Origin: Ustilaginoidea virens
Lineage: Eukaryota; Ascomycota; Sordariomycetes; Hypocreales; Clavicipitaceae
DNA length: 64,000 nucleotides
Direction: 5' to 3'
Assembly: GCF_000687475.1 (NCBI RefSeq)
Contig: NC_057322.1
Location: 558,001-622,000 of the forward strand
Shown: positions 12,057 through 24,997 of the stretch, one piece after another
Layout: every line of letters begins with the position of its first letter
Position numbering within the stretch: the stretch's first letter is position 1
Position numbers and translations under genes: made by a program
The notes under the pieces: generated by a model
Database searches by the model: none
Told to the model about the DNA's origin: nothing
Seen by the model: the letters and a program-made list of their open reading frames with translations, nothing else

Positions 12057-15000
12057 CTGGCAGCTTCTCTTTTTATAGAAGCAAACATCGGAATCGCTAG
12101 GATGTAAGGCGCATATATAGAAAGAAAAGTGCGGCGCGGTCTCGGCAGGTTGTGCCGTGGATAACGCTATCGCGCCGCGCGGCCGGCATCATACCATACA
12201 GCCGGTATATTAAATATCGCAGCCAAATAAAGGGGCAAAAAGGGGCAGTAGTAAACGCAGTAAAAGCAGCAAATGCAGTAAAAATAATATAAGGAAATCC
12301 ACCCACTTGTCACATATGATATCACTAATACCTTCTAAATGCAGTCAGATATTGACCGGCCTCTTTACCTACCCTTCTATACGTATAACAGCCTGATTTT
12401 AGTCGATAAAGGTCTCAAGGGCTTTATTAGGCGTTCCCTTAGTTATTACGTCGGCGAAATTGTCATTCCTATTGATCTAACAGATCTTATAAATCTCCTA
12501 GCGCTCGTATAACTATTATAGGGCTATAATATCTATTATAAGCCTCTTTTCCTTAGTAGTGCCTAGCTTAACTAGGCATTCGTATAGCGAAAACGAATCC
12601 GTACATATAACTATAGGGATCTTCGGCAATCCCAGCCTGCTAGTAATTATATTAAGGGTCGTGCCTATCGCATATGCGATATCGACCCCTTGCACTATAC
12701 TATATAGCTCCGAAGCGAGTGCGCTGCGTATTACCCGCTTGCTCTTTGTAGAGCTATAAGTAATGATATTACCGGTTAGCTAAAAGGCATTATTCGCAAT
12801 ACCTGCCTTATTCCCTAGCATAATTATATAATTAATCTAGGAGCTTAAATCTTTATTGTTGGCAAAGGATCCGTCAATAAATATAAAGATCTTAGCTGTA
12901 TTAAGGGCCAAATTGATATACCATAGGCCGCGATCCTAGTTATTGAGCTGCTATTAAAGGCGCTTATTCAACCTCGCGATATCTTTAGGGTCAGGTTGCT
13001 AGTATTATGCTGCGATAGATAGGTCAAAAGACGCCTCGGGCTGGCAGACTATAGCCATATAAGTACCGCGAGCGTATTGCTCGATATAATTACGCTATGC
13101 TATAGGCGTATTCTTATCGATGGTAGCGATCTTTTTGCTTTAGCCTTTCTGGTATAATATTATTATGCCGTCGGTAGTGACCGTTAGCATATATCTATTG
13201 AATATTAGGGGCACGGTTGGTGATAGCCTCGTCTTAGGCTTGGCATTAAAGCCTGCTTTAGTAAGCTCCAATTCTTCCCGTTAGAAGAAGGCATCGTCAC
13301 TTAAGCTAAAGGTATCATTAGTCTGCATACCTATAATACCGAAGTATATGCTAGTATCGCCAGTATGGTCAGTATCATCAGTGCGGTTATTACTGGCGGA
13401 TATTAGTAAATAGGGGTTATAGGTTAAAGTAGTTATGCCTAACTTCTCACGATAGTGCCGGAAGTATATTGCCTACTAGTAGGTGCCTGCCTTAGCTATT
13501 CCGTATAGTGGCTTCACCACTTCTATAATAGTGTTATCAGGGTATTAGTGGGCTATTTGCTTAGGTAGCTTGGTAATAATCGACCGATTAAGGGTAGTTA
13601 ATAACTGCATATAGGCCTATATAATATCCTGTATCTAAAGGAATAGGCCGTAAGAGTATTATAGTGATAGGGCCAATAATATAAGTAGCCGTTAACTAGC
13701 CTATTAGATTATAGGGGACTAAATCAATATTAATTGCTTTTTATTATTACTATGATTTTATATAACGAGTCGTGATTTCTTATACGGCGTATCTATGCCT
13801 TTACCTTTAATTTCCTATACTATATATAAGTTGAATAAGCGTTAGGCTTTATATTGACTGATATTAAAGGTAACGAATCTAAATATATTACGGGCCTATA
13901 ATGCTTTAATCTCTATATAGTCTGACTGCTTAAAAGGGTCTCTAGGGGTCGTAATCTTGCCTTCCCGGCGTAATTAGCTAGTAAGCTATAAGTCGGCTTA
14001 CTCTTTAGCGGTCAAAAAAGAGGCGTTAATAATAGTATTAGAAGCGATAGTATTAATAAGAGCCTTTTTTTAGTCCTTATTGATTATAACGTCGGATACC
14101 ACTTTTGCTAGTAATACTAGCCTGACTTAATTAGGGCTAGTGGCTGGCGATAGATATATCGCGGCTGCAGGTGTTATCATGGCTGGAGGTATAGCTACAG
14201 CCGGTATCCTGACTTCTAGCCTGCCGGGGCGGGCCAGGCCTTTAGTATAGACGATATTTTCGGCATCGTTAGGGTCGTAGTTATATAGCTTAACGACCAT
14301 TAACCGGAACTTAACCAGGCTATATAGTATCTATACGATATAGGTCTTACTATTAAGGCTAATTAGCCGGTATGGCCCGTACTATCTACCCTTTTCTCTC
14401 TATACCCGTATATTTAACTATAGGGGTAATTAGTAGATAGGCTGTATATTCGGGCCGTTCCGTTGGGCGAAGGTATTATAAACTTATCGCTTAGCGAGGC
14501 ATTTCTTAGCTTTATTAGTAGCCTTTTGTAACGTTAAGGCACATTGTGATACTAATAAGCTAGGGGGTGAATTATCCGTAAGTCGGGGATATGCCCTAAA
14601 GACTAATAATATAGGCACTAGACTATTAGGTCTAGCGGAATTATTGATAGCTTTTATAGTAAGCTGTAATTTCTATTCTTTTATTATTTGGTCGCCTACT
14701 TCGTTGTTAATAATAGTATAGGCTCGGCGTAATAGGGCGTAGTATCTTTCGACTTTGCCAATACTATTATAGGCTTCTATAGGAATTTCATCTATATTAA
14801 TAGATAGAAGCCGGGTATTATAATAGAATTTAGCGGAAGTAAAGTTTAGTCCAGCATTATAGACTATCTAATCCGGTAGGCTAAGGTAGGTATCAATCTA
14901 GTATTCCTTAAGGGCATTCCAAATATTATAGGCCTTTTGCCTTTATAGATTAAGAAATCTAGCTGCCTAGAAGCTTATCGCGGCATCTATAACATATAAT

Positions 15001-15881
15001 ACCGGCCGATTATTAATATAAAGGATATTAATGATAATCTTATAGTTGAATTAGCTAGTATCGTTATCCTTAAGTGTGAATTTAAATCGGCTGGGTACCT
15101 TTGCGTTTATCTGGCATTAATAGTATATATAGGTAATCCTTTCGATAATATTACGGTCGATATCATTATAACCAGCCCGTTAAAGCAATATAGAGAGCCT
15201 ATTGATGGAGGGGTGCCCGAATCGATAATATAGCTAATGGATTTCCTATAACGATAGATGGAAGGCTGCAGTATCTATGGCATTAAGAGTCTACTATAGG
15301 TGTCCCTATTTCCTAATAATTGGAACCTTAATATCCCCTTTAATAAGCAAGTTATTAATATTATTTAGCTTTATGCCTATCCTATCTATATCTATAATAG
15401 AATAGAGAAAGGGGGTGCTGCTATTAAGAATGTGGAAGGGGATATTGCTAAATATTATCGGGACATTTAATATACTAGAAGATGTGGCAAAACCTACTCT
15501 AAAATTAATAGTATACTGTATATCCATTGACTCAATCGTTAAAGATTTTATTAATCTTATTAGGGCTCTTGCTTGACCTATACCTACTATAGATAGGCCG
15601 GAGGCGCTAATATCCGATAGGATTCCGCGGAAGGTATAGTTACTATACCGTTCTTCTTCTAGAAAGGCAGAAGTACGGTCTAGTGGTTATAAAGGCATTC
15701 GGAAGGGGTTAATCTATAGGAAGGCATATCGGCATGATTTATTCTATAGGGCTTATAACGTCTCGATAGATAAAGAAGGTGATGGTTCTATTTGCATAGG
15801 GGCTAAGAAATACTAAGTAGCTGTAAATTATAGTGCGATAGCGTCCTCTATATCCCAATATGTAACCCCTGCCATTATAAC
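12057..15881 (-). pseudogene. Element A pol remnant (protease/GAG-preintegrase, integrase, RT, RNase H)
   Basis: On the minus strand the order 5' to 3' is as in Copia. A protease-to-preintegrase stretch is open at 15527-15306 (includes TPFLYSIIDIDRIGI). RFGHPSI of the GAG-preintegrase domain is near 15,200. RT lies about 13,900-12,900. RNase H lies about 12,800-12,480 (includes SKRVIRSALASELY and CTDSFSLYECL). TAA/TAG codons at Gln or Trp positions break the frame throughout. The 5' part of the element lies beyond C1 at 38133-41128. No expressed product is expected. Confidence 0.85.
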
Positions 15882-16637
15882 TGTTAAAATCCTATAGTAG
15901 CCTACTAGGCTGCTGGCCTTATACCGTCTCTTAGACTTACGGTAGTCTTACCAACCTTAGGCCTTTGCCTTTTACCTTAAGGATTTTCAGTGGATTATTT
16001 ACTGTATATCAAGTAAGGTAGGCCGTAAGGTAGGCCTTATTAAAAAGGTGTGGCATTGCTAAATTAGCGTGGTGGCCCACTAGCGTGGTGGCGGCCTACT
16101 AGTGTGGTGGCTAGTCCACTAGTGTGGTGGTTAGTCACTAGCGTGGTAGCTAGTCCACTAGTGTGGTGGCTAGTATACTAGCGTGGTGGTTAGTCTACTA
16201 GCGTAATAGCTAGTTACTAGTGCGGTGGTTAGGGTGGTTGGAAAGGCCGGATATAGTGGGGCTGCTGACGTATTGTATACGTGGCAAGTGAGCATTACGG
16301 GGAGCTTTCTTACTGGCTACCTTGGATGCCTGGGCCCACCCCTCTTCGTGTATATATAGGATAGCTTTCCCCCTTCTTTCTAGATAGCAGAAGGGTAGCA
16401 CAATCAAACCTGTTAATGCACTATATGCCTCTTAACTTCCACCTTCCCTGCGTTTCTAGTTATCTTATATTTGCCTTGCCTTTACACTTGCCTTGCTTTA
16501 TAGCACTTGTATAGTCTTAGGACTTGGTGAAAAATCTAGTATTTATACTAAGATTAGTTCACAGGTCGCAGACAGTCTTGTGCCATCTAGCTAACTAGTA
16601 AGGCTCTGCTTTTATAGTGACCTTAAGAATTGCAATA
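15882..16637 (+). repeat. C1 5' LTR with internal 20-bp array
   Basis: Starts TGTTAAAATCC and ends GAATTGCAATA. At about 16066-16240 it carries roughly nine imperfect copies of a 19-20 bp unit around CTAGYGTGGTGGCTAGTCCA, probably in U3. Five other LTR copies of this family occur in the window: 37372-38127, 41135-41890, 54172-54927, and reversed at 46464-47200 and 52213-52949. Confidence 0.93.
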
Positions 16638-16652
16638 GGTTATGAGCCCGGG
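16638..16652 (+). other. C1 primer-binding site (initiator tRNA-Met anticodon arm)
   Basis: GGTTATGAGCCCGGG directly follows the 5' LTR. Its complement contains GGGCTCATAACC, the anticodon stem-loop of eukaryotic initiator tRNA-Met, so the primer is the half-tRNA type known for Copia rather than the tRNA 3' end. Confidence 0.85.
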
Positions 16653-17039
16653 TTTTTACTTCTTTATTTTTAACCCTACCTTTTTGTATTCACCCCTTGG
16701 TCTCTTTTGCTTATTAGTACTACTAATATAGCTATCCTTTGGTATCCTTGGCTTACCCTTATCACCTTTGGCTTACCCTTATTACCTACGGTATTACCCT
16801 GCGGCAATCAACGGCGTACCTAACGGCAACTTACGGCGTAACCTCACGGCACTTTTAGCGTAACCTTACGTTATTTTCGGCGTAACCTACGGCACCTACG
16901 GATTTTATAGTGTGATATCTACCATACTATACCACTGTATAACACCTTTGCACCTAGTGTACGATACCTACTGCACTGTACGGCACCTGTTATACTCTCC
17001 CACTTATAGCACTTTTGGTACGGCATTTACGGCACCTTT

Positions 17040-17110
17040 TATATTACGGCACCTATAGCACCCACGGCACCTACGGCACCTACGGCACCTACGGCACTTA
17101 CGGCACCTTT
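17040..17110 (+). repeat. TACGGCACC repeats in the C1 leader
   Basis: Four to five phased 9-bp units (TACGGCACC) lie in the untranslated leader, with degenerate copies upstream from about 16,795. The same array is at 42,295-42,360 in C3 and is reduced and scattered in C2. Confidence 0.85.
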
Positions 17111-17158
17111 TATTTTACGGCACTATATAAGCACCTTGAATACTAACGCTATAATACG

Positions 17159-17906
17159 TGTTGCAAAATGGTGACTTAGAACACTGTTGGAAAGTATACT
17201 AAGTACCGACAGTGGCGTACAAGGCGTTGCAGAATAAAACAAGCTGGTTAAAGATTAAAAACGCACACACAAGAGGTTGACCAGAGCAAAGATGTCAGGG
17301 AAATCTGATTCTAATTGTTGGTGACTATTCTAGCTAGAAAGAGGGAATTTTGGGCATATTTCTACCATCTTGAAAAAGTGGTTGAAAATAATGAAAAACC
17401 GCAAAAATAGCGAAAAACCCGACGAAAAGTCGGTCTGCCTAACCGTGCCCAGTCTGTGCCCAATATCCTACCCAGTGCACACCCAACCAAGCCCAGTGGC
17501 TTATAGCGGTGTGCCGGATGCCTTATAATAGCCTGCCGTACGGGCCGGAAGCCCTATATCGGTGTGCCGTACGGGCCGGAAGCCCTATACCGGTGTGCCG
17601 TAAAGGCGCGGTATAGCGGGTGACTGTATGTAGAAGGCCGAAAGTGCTGATTTGCCCATTTGGTAATCCCGTAGAAATGCGCCGCCTGTTGTGGGCCCTA
17701 TGGCCCGCTGTGACCGGCCGCTGTGGCCGGCTGTGGGGCGCTGTGCCGGTGCCGTGACCGGCGCTGTGGCCCACTGTAATCGGCGTTGTGGGGCGCTGTG
17801 CCCCACCATAGCGCCTAGTATAGCCACCGCGATATCTCAATGTAGAGACGTCGTATGGTGGCGAGACTAGTACCAAAATACAGCTAAAAAGGCGCTGATT
17901 TCAACA
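17159..17906 (-). repeat. Element B 3' LTR
   Basis: 748 bp. On the element's strand it begins TGTTGAAATCAGC and ends TTTTGCAACA. GC-rich central part with short GGCCGGTCAC-type repetitions. Stop-free sense stretch of 117 codons here and in the other LTR; no reason to call it a gene. Confidence 0.95.
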
Positions 17907-17993
17907 CCCCCTCTGATTAGCAACATGGCTAATCCTAGCGTTAGAATAAAAGAAAGAAACCCTGTAAAAAATCAGAAAAAAAAGATGATGATG

Positions 17994-20900
17994 CTATAGG
18001 GATTGCAGCCCTAATAGCTGCCGAAATATGGGGAATTTCGGGCTTGGAAGTGGTTTGGTGAGTCCATCCGTAGGTATATCTGTCGTGGGTAAATAAGATA
18101 TTTTTACCAGGCCACCGTGGGCCTTCTCACGTATATACCGGAATTTAAGCAAGGTATGCTTAGTGCGGGCATGCTGATTTGGGTCATTTGCATTAGAAAT
18201 AGACCCTTGGTTATCGCAGTATAGTGGTATCGGGCGTTGAATATCGACCTGGATTTCTTTAAACAAATTAAATATCTATTCTACTTCGCGAAGCGCCTTA
18301 AGTATTGCATCAGACTCGGCTTCAAGCGTTGATAAAACCACAGTCGAAGACCGTTTTAACCTCCAGCTAATAGGCCCACTATTCAAGGTAGTAAGATAAC
18401 CACTAGTAGACTTCGAAGTCAGCCGGCACCCAGCAAAATCGCTGTTAGAAAATGCAGCTAATACTATGGTAGCTTTAGCGGCTCGGTAACAAATGGCTGT
18501 ATTTGCCGTACCAGCTAAGTAGCGAAAAGCGCCTTTAGCAGTATTAAGCTGTATAGTGGAAGCCTGTTGCATATATCGTGATAGGTATTGCGTTGGAAAG
18601 GCAAGGTCAGGTCTTGACATCATCATCAACCATATCGATGTCCCTACTAGCTATTGGAATAAGTGTTGATTACTAGCATCCAGCGGCGTATCGTTAGCCT
18701 TAGCAAGTATACCGGGCTGTAGCGGGATTAAATGCGGTCGTGCGTCCTTAAGGTTGAATTTCTTAAGGACTTCCGCAATAAATTGCGATTGGTGCAGCTA
18801 TAACAGGCCCTTTTTTCTATCCCTAATAATCTGTACTCTTAGAAAGAAGGAGGTAGGTCCTCGGTCTTCTATAGTATAAACCTTATGGAATTTGGCCTTA
18901 AGCTGGTTAATATAGCTAAGGTCTAGACCGATAATTAAGCAGTCATCCACATAGGTCATAATAAAGGTATGCGTTCCTTTATTATAGAAGACGGCAGCAT
19001 TAGAAAGTAACGGCTTAAAACTCTTTTGCACTAGAAGGTCTTTTAACCGTAACTGCCACTCGCAAGGGCCTTATTTTAGCCCATATAAGGCTTTCTTCAA
19101 CAGTATGACCTGTGATGCAGAGGGGTTATATCTAACTTTAGTAAGCAAGGCTAGAAGTCGACGACGCTACTGGTCAGACTATAAGGCTGGGTTAGGTGAG
19201 AGTAGGCTTTCTGCAAATTCTAGAAAACCAGCTGGAATCTCTATATAAATTGTCTCCAGTAGTTCACTATTTAGAAAGGCACTAATAAAGTCGATCTATT
19301 CTATTTCCCAGTTGTTTGCAGCAGTAAGAGTAAGGATAATCCTCTATGTTGGTGGGATCGAAGTCGAGGCATAGGTCTCCGTAAAGTCTTGCCTAGATAC
19401 CTATATAAAGCCTTTAACAACTAATCGTGCCTTATATTTAACCGGGTTATTATTCGCATCTTTCTTTACACGAAAAACAGGCCAGTTGCGCAATATCTTC
19501 CTACTAGTAGGAACACTAGTCTTAAGAATAAATTGGAAGATATTTAAATCGATTAATTGCTCGAATTCCGAAAATAAGGCTTTTACCTAGCTATCCTTAT
19601 GTGGGCTATATAAGACTTCCTTCCAGCTATTAGGCACACCTTCTAGGGCCCGTTTTGCAGCCTTAATCTTTGCTATATAGCAAATATCGTAAAAAGCATA
19701 GGAAGGGGGGAAATCCTGTGTGGAAGCCTCTGGGGGGCTGCCTGGGTATCTAAAAATCTGGTCGTTTTTCGGCTGGGTGGGTGGGAAAGCACCCTATTGG
19801 TTAGTCTGTGGGTCAGACTGTTGGTCAGACTGTTGGTCGTTAGTCTATAGGTCTAAAAGTGACCTATAGTATCTATAACCTAGGATACCTTGCACGTCTT
19901 GTATCCGTGGTATTCTTCCTCGAATTCTACCCTTAGTAGCCCTAATCTGGTATGGCTGAATAGGCACCTTTTCTAATACTCGAAATATTTTCTCTTACGG
20001 TCTCTTATTTGAGGCGATATCTAGACTCTCGAATTTCAGATATTCTAATGTAGGCAGCGTTTTACTATGGCGAAATACTGCGTTTACTAGGAAGCCGGGC
20101 GAAAAGGCAGAATCTGTTGTGTCGGAAAGTCGCAGAAAATCAGTGTATGTAGGGCTTTAAGATTCGGACCATTGAAAATTTATTGTATGGGGCAAGTCAG
20201 AATTTTCACTTATGTGGGTCATGCCCACTTTTGTGATAGATTCGGAAAATCTCTGAGATTGAGATTCCTGGTGACGAGAACTTTCTGTATTTCCTAGTAT
20301 TTGCAGCCTTTTTGTATGGGAAAAAGGCGCAAATTCCTTAGCCGGTGAAAAAGGACTGTCTTGCCTAAGCTGAAAAGCTGAGTTAGGCTGAAGCGATTTG
20401 GAATCGAAAGACGGCGAATTGCTGGGAAATATTGCAGAGTGCTGTGGCGGGCTAATTAGTAGGCCTACTGGTTGTGGCAGACCTATTGGTTGTGGTAGGC
20501 CCGCTGATTGTGGTGGATCCGTATGCTGTATTAGGCCCATTGGTTGTGGTGGGCCCGTGGGCTGTGTTGGATCCGTGGCCTATGGTAGGCCTGTGCCTTC
20601 GACTAGGCCTATACCGTCGGTCTTAGACGAAATAGGCATATTTAGGCGAGGCGACTTCTAAATAGGCTCTTCCAAAGCAATTTAGTCGATGTTTACCCCC
20701 TCTAAATTAGAAAGCGGTTAGAAATCAAAAGTGCCCTCTAGGCCACTTGAAATAGGGCCTATACCTTTATTTTGGTAGGTAAAAGTAATGAAAGAGGTCT
20801 TGGTGACGACCCGGCGATGTGGGATGTAGACGAGGTAGGTGCCGTTACCTAGCGTAGCTAGTAACCTACCTGACTCGGTCTGGGGGGCCAGCTTGTGGCT

Positions 20901-23780
20901 GATGACCCGTTTTTCTGGAGGGATTAGCACCTCTATAGCCGCACCAATAGCCCTGAAGCTAGTAAGGTCGGGTAGGTGGTAGTGCGTAATTTCCGGAAAA
21001 TCCTTCTTTAATTCCTCGAAAGGTGACGAGGAACGGTTTGTGACTGCTGTTAGATTTACTAAGGTAGTAATACTAAGAATCACTGTAGACCAAAGGTAGG
21101 AAGGTAACCGAGACCAAAGTATAGTAGCTCTAAGTCGGTCAACGATGACCCGTATAGAGCGTTCTGCTAACCCATTTTGCTCATAAATGTAAGGGGAAGA
21201 GGTTAAAAAATCTATGCCCTTAAGAGCTAGCCAGGCTGTAATGACGTTGTTGATTTCCTTGCCACCATTATAGTGGAATTTAACAGCTGATTTGCCGTAG
21301 CGATTCCTAAGACCTTGGAAGAACCCCTGTAATACTAGGAATACCGTGGGTCCTTCCTTATTGGGTAGTAAGTGCACCTAACGGAAGCGTAATTTCCGGT
21401 CTACTAAGATGAGGCAAATGGGGCGTTTGTTGTATGGTAGAGGGTTGATTTAGAAGATATCGCCCTCTATGATATCCAAATAATGCATAGGGTCTGGTAT
21501 AGCCCCTGATGTAAAACGCCGAACTGACTTTGCCCTTTTACAGGCGATGCAGTTAAAGTCAGAATCCTTTACCTTACTGAGATCAGGTAACCCTGTGGTT
21601 AATGCACAGGTTTTCTTTAAAAGTTGGATTCCGATGTGCCCAAGCCGGATGTGCCAAAGTCCGGCTAGTAATAGCAGCTTTTGATACTCGATATCAGCTG
21701 CTGATATTGGGGCTGGGTTGAGGGCGACCGGGGCCCTCTGTGGTGGTTGGGCTGTATTGGGAATAGCAGCCTCTGTTGGTACCACCGAAAAACCAGGACT
21801 AACTGGTGGGTCAGCTAATAGGATTTCTTGCGAATTAGCTGGTGGAAGTAGAAGGTCCGAGTCAGCTGGTGGGGTAGGTAAATCCTCTGGCAGGGGATAT
21901 TCCTCGTATTCTTCTGGGTTGGCTAGGGCAGGTAATTCGACCGAGATACTATATGAAGCCGGTTGGCTGGTATGGTGTAAAAACGGCGAATCTACCCCTT
22001 TTTATTGTAAAAAGAAGCCAGATTTCTTAAAGTTAAGAAGCCTAATGCACTTGTTGTTGCTGTTAACTAGGCTTTGGCCCTGAATACTGCCACGATTTAG
22101 ATAGTGTTTAATGCTGCTAAAGATGTTAATGTTAAAAGCTGGTATGAAGAGGGCGTTGGTTAGCTCTAAGGTGCCCCACTGAGGTGGGTTGGTGGCCTAT
22201 AGCACGGTAAAACGCGCTGTGCCCTACCCACTGGGCTTGATTGGGCCACCGCCTGTGCTAATGACTGGTCTGTTTCCGGTATAGTGTTAGAAGTAGGTGA
22301 AGTGCTTTTTATCGTTAATGATATGCACTGTAGAACCAGTATCGTAGAGTAAAGAATCTGTTGGCGTTTTCCCACCGGATTGTGCACTATAGCTGGTAGC
22401 TAAAAATTGCATATATTTGCGGTCCTGGAAGGAAGAATAGGCTGTCTTATTAGGTGTAAGACTTAGAGTGTTATAATTCCCTAATATAAAGGAATCAATA
22501 GTCTTTTCCTTTTCGGTCTTTTGTGGGGTATCTGCTTTATTAGCTGAATCTTTCTTTTCTTTCTTCTTCTTATTTTCCGGCTTGCCTTGTATGGCTGAAG
22601 AAGACCCTTGTTATTAGGTAGAAGAAGACCCCTGTTTCTTTTTGTTGGTATTGGTGGTAGTGTTTTTACTACCCTTGCTAGTGTTGTTACTAGCTGGCTT
22701 GCTACTGTTGTTGTTAGTAGCGGCACCCTTGACCTTTGCAAGGTAGGTAGTAGCCCTTGCTACTGATGATCCTTTAATGCGTTGTTCTTCCAGTAAATCA
22801 ACTATATAAAATTGCAGGTTAATATTTGATGTATTTCCCTGAGTATAGGCGATTCTTATCATTATGCGGTGCCGTTCTGCCTACTGAAAAAAGACCCCTT
22901 CTACAGTATGTAAATACTGGCTGATTTAGTCGAAAAGTTGTATGTGGGAGCCTAAAATTTGCAGCCTGGATAGGTAGCTATTAAAGGAGGCGTTGAAAGA
23001 TTCTAAGGTACCCTTGTAGCCTGTAAAATTTAGTTGATGGAAGGCAGGGTATAGGTGGGTCCGCTGTATGTCTGATGAGTGAGAATACTGTTTGGTGAGT
23101 AACGTAAAGGCTGACTTTGGGTTAGTGCACCAGTTGATAGCGGCAGCTGGTCCTTCTGTGTAACTATTCTTGATAAGTAATAGTAAAAGTGCTTGCTTTG
23201 AGTCGTTAAATTTGCTAGCAATAGAAGGTTTTTCGATAAATTTGGCGATGTTAAGTGCCCTAAGTTGAATCATAAGGGCCTGTTTCTATTGGTCGAAGTT
23301 AGATGCCCCCCTTAGCTTTTGGGATTTTTAGAATCCGTTGGCTGTCTTGGCTAGTTCCTTAATAGCTATAGCGCTGACTTGGCTGCTAATGCTGGATAGA
23401 ACCGGCAGGGGTTGCTGGGCTTTGGGTGGTAATGGTGGGTTATTTCCTTTACCCATAGGGGTTTGGAAGGTATCCACATCTATTATATCCTGGGATGGTG
23501 GGCTAGCAGCAGGCTTGATTAGTCTGTCTACTAAGGTGCCCACTTTATCAGCTAAAAAATCGATTTTAGAATTAATTCGATTAAATTTATAGTTGAATTC
23601 TTTTCTCATTTCCTGTTGGTCTTCCCTGAGCTGGGCAATTTCCTGGTCATTATCAGATTCTTCTACCTCTGCCGTATTAGGGACTTGGTAGCCTGGGTTA
23701 TTGGCGGTAGGAACGTTCTGACTGGCCATTGTAGGAAGAGAAAAGGTGCCGGAAAGTCTTAAAAATGCGAAGAAAATCAA
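17994..23780 (-). pseudogene. Element B gag-pol remnant
   Basis: Minus-strand order: Gag (23780-22614, with TMASQNVPTANNP near the start, the FDQ-KQALMIQLRALNI block and the FTGYKGTLESFNASFNSYLSRL capsid-like block); protease linker; GAG-preintegrase zinc finger about 21,700-21,500 (HIRLGHIGIQLL and CIACKRAK); integrase core 21377-20718 (FHYNGGKEIN, EQNGLAERSIRV); RT with TYVDDCLIIG near 18,960; RNase H 18629-17994 ending in LTKPLPSPKF. Broken by TAA/TAG at Gln or Trp sites in several places, for example between 23,328 and 23,280 and through most of 18,800-20,700. About 1.9 kb of frame looks intact overall. A proline-, Gly- and Leu-rich linker (QPIGLPQPVGLL) separates integrase and RT. Confidence 0.88.
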
Positions 23781-23990
23781 GACTGAAAATCTAGATAAAA
23801 CTAGAAGAAAGCTGCGTTAAGGAATAACCTTAGAAAATCCTGTTGTAAGGATGTGTTGCAGCTTGGTGTGGTAGCTGGGTTCCTAAATCTGGGATGATCA
23901 GTCCCTTGTTAGTAGATTTCTGGAAGGTTAGCTGCTAAATGCGTTAAAATCCTAAGTTAGCGTAAAAAAAAGTCTTAAGCTGGAAGCCTT

Positions 23991-24010
23991 GAGACACCGG
24001 GCTCATAACC
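23991..24010 (-). other. Element B primer-binding site
   Basis: On the minus strand GGTTATGAGCCCGGTGTCTC directly follows the 5' LTR. It fits the initiator tRNA-Met anticodon arm, as in C. Confidence 0.85.
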
Positions 24011-24758
24011 TGTTGCAAAATGGTGACTTAGAATACTGTTGGAAAGTATACTAAGTACCGACAGTGGCGTATAAGGCGTTGCAGAATAAAACAAGCTGGT
24101 TAAAGATTAAAAATGCACACACAAGAGGTTGACCAGAGCAAAGATGTCAGGGAAATCTGATTCTAATTGTTGGTGACTATTCTAGCTAGAAAGAGGGAAT
24201 TTTGGGCATATTTCTACCATCTTGAAAAAGTGGTTGAAAATAATGAAAAACCGCAAAAATAGCGAAAAACCCGACGAAAAGTCGGTCTGCCTAACCGTGC
24301 CCAGTCTGTGCCCAATATCCTACCCAGTGCACACCCAACCAAGCCCAGTGGCTTATAGCGGTGTGCCGGATGCCCTATAACAGCCTGCCGTACGGGCCGG
24401 AAGCCCTATATCGGTGTGCCGTACGGGCCGGAAGCCCTATACCGGTGTGCCGTAAAGGCGCGGTGTAGCGGGTGACTGTATGTAGAAGGCCGAAAGTGCT
24501 GATTTGCCCATTTGGTAATCCCGTAGAAATGCGCCGCCTGTTGTGGGCCCTATGGCCCGCTGTGACCGGCCGCTGTGGCCGGCTGTGGGGCGCTGTGCCG
24601 GTGCCGTGACCGGCGCTGTGGCCCACTGTAATCGGCGTTGTGGGGCGCTGTGCCCCACCATAGCGCCTGGTATAGCCACCGCGATATCTCAACGCAGAGA
24701 CGTCGTATGGTGGCGAGACCAGTACCAAAATACAGCTAAAAAGGCGCTGATTTCAACA
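24011..24758 (-). repeat. Element B 5' LTR
   Basis: 748 bp partner of 17159-17906. Differences are transitions only, fitting RIP after insertion rather than random decay. Confidence 0.95.
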
Positions 24759-24997
24759 ATACGGACTTGCACAATGCCTACGGCATCCGTGCTTTTTATA
24801 TTAAGACCTGCCGCTATATTCTGCGGTTACCTTTTATAGTAGGCTACTAGCCACTATATTTACTAGCTGTCTAGCTAGTTACTCGGTTATTTTACCAATT
24901 ATTCAACTATTTTGCTAGCTATTTAGCTAGTTATTCCTCTGTTTTTACAACTATCGGCACCATTTTTCAACGGATTTTTAAACTCTTTTTGCCCACT

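Larger units (their letters stand above)
17159..24758 (-). mobile_element. Copia LTR retrotransposon B
   Basis: Inserted in the leader of C1 with perfect TSD ATACG (17154-17158 and 24759-24763). 7600 bp, minus orientation. 748-bp LTRs differ by about ten positions by eye, all transitions. Polypurine tract at 17907-17915 (minus strand AGAGGGGG) next to the 3' LTR. Related to C in Gag and Pol. Confidence 0.96.

Noticed and set aside
15882..16240. CRISPR-like appearance of regularly spaced CTAGYGTGGTGG units
   Set aside because: Units are contiguous imperfect tandem copies with no unique spacers, inside an LTR of a eukaryotic retroelement.
16210..16407. 65-codon antisense open frame in the C LTRs (also at 37700, 41463, 54500)
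   Set aside because: Recurs only because the LTR is repeated; it is disrupted in the younger C2 LTRs, which argues against a kept protein.
17523..17876. 117-codon open frame in the B LTR (also 24375-24728, and cut short in the solo LTR)
   Set aside because: The stretch is GC-rich and repetitive, the second frame is open too, and the solo copy does not keep its end. No domain recognised.
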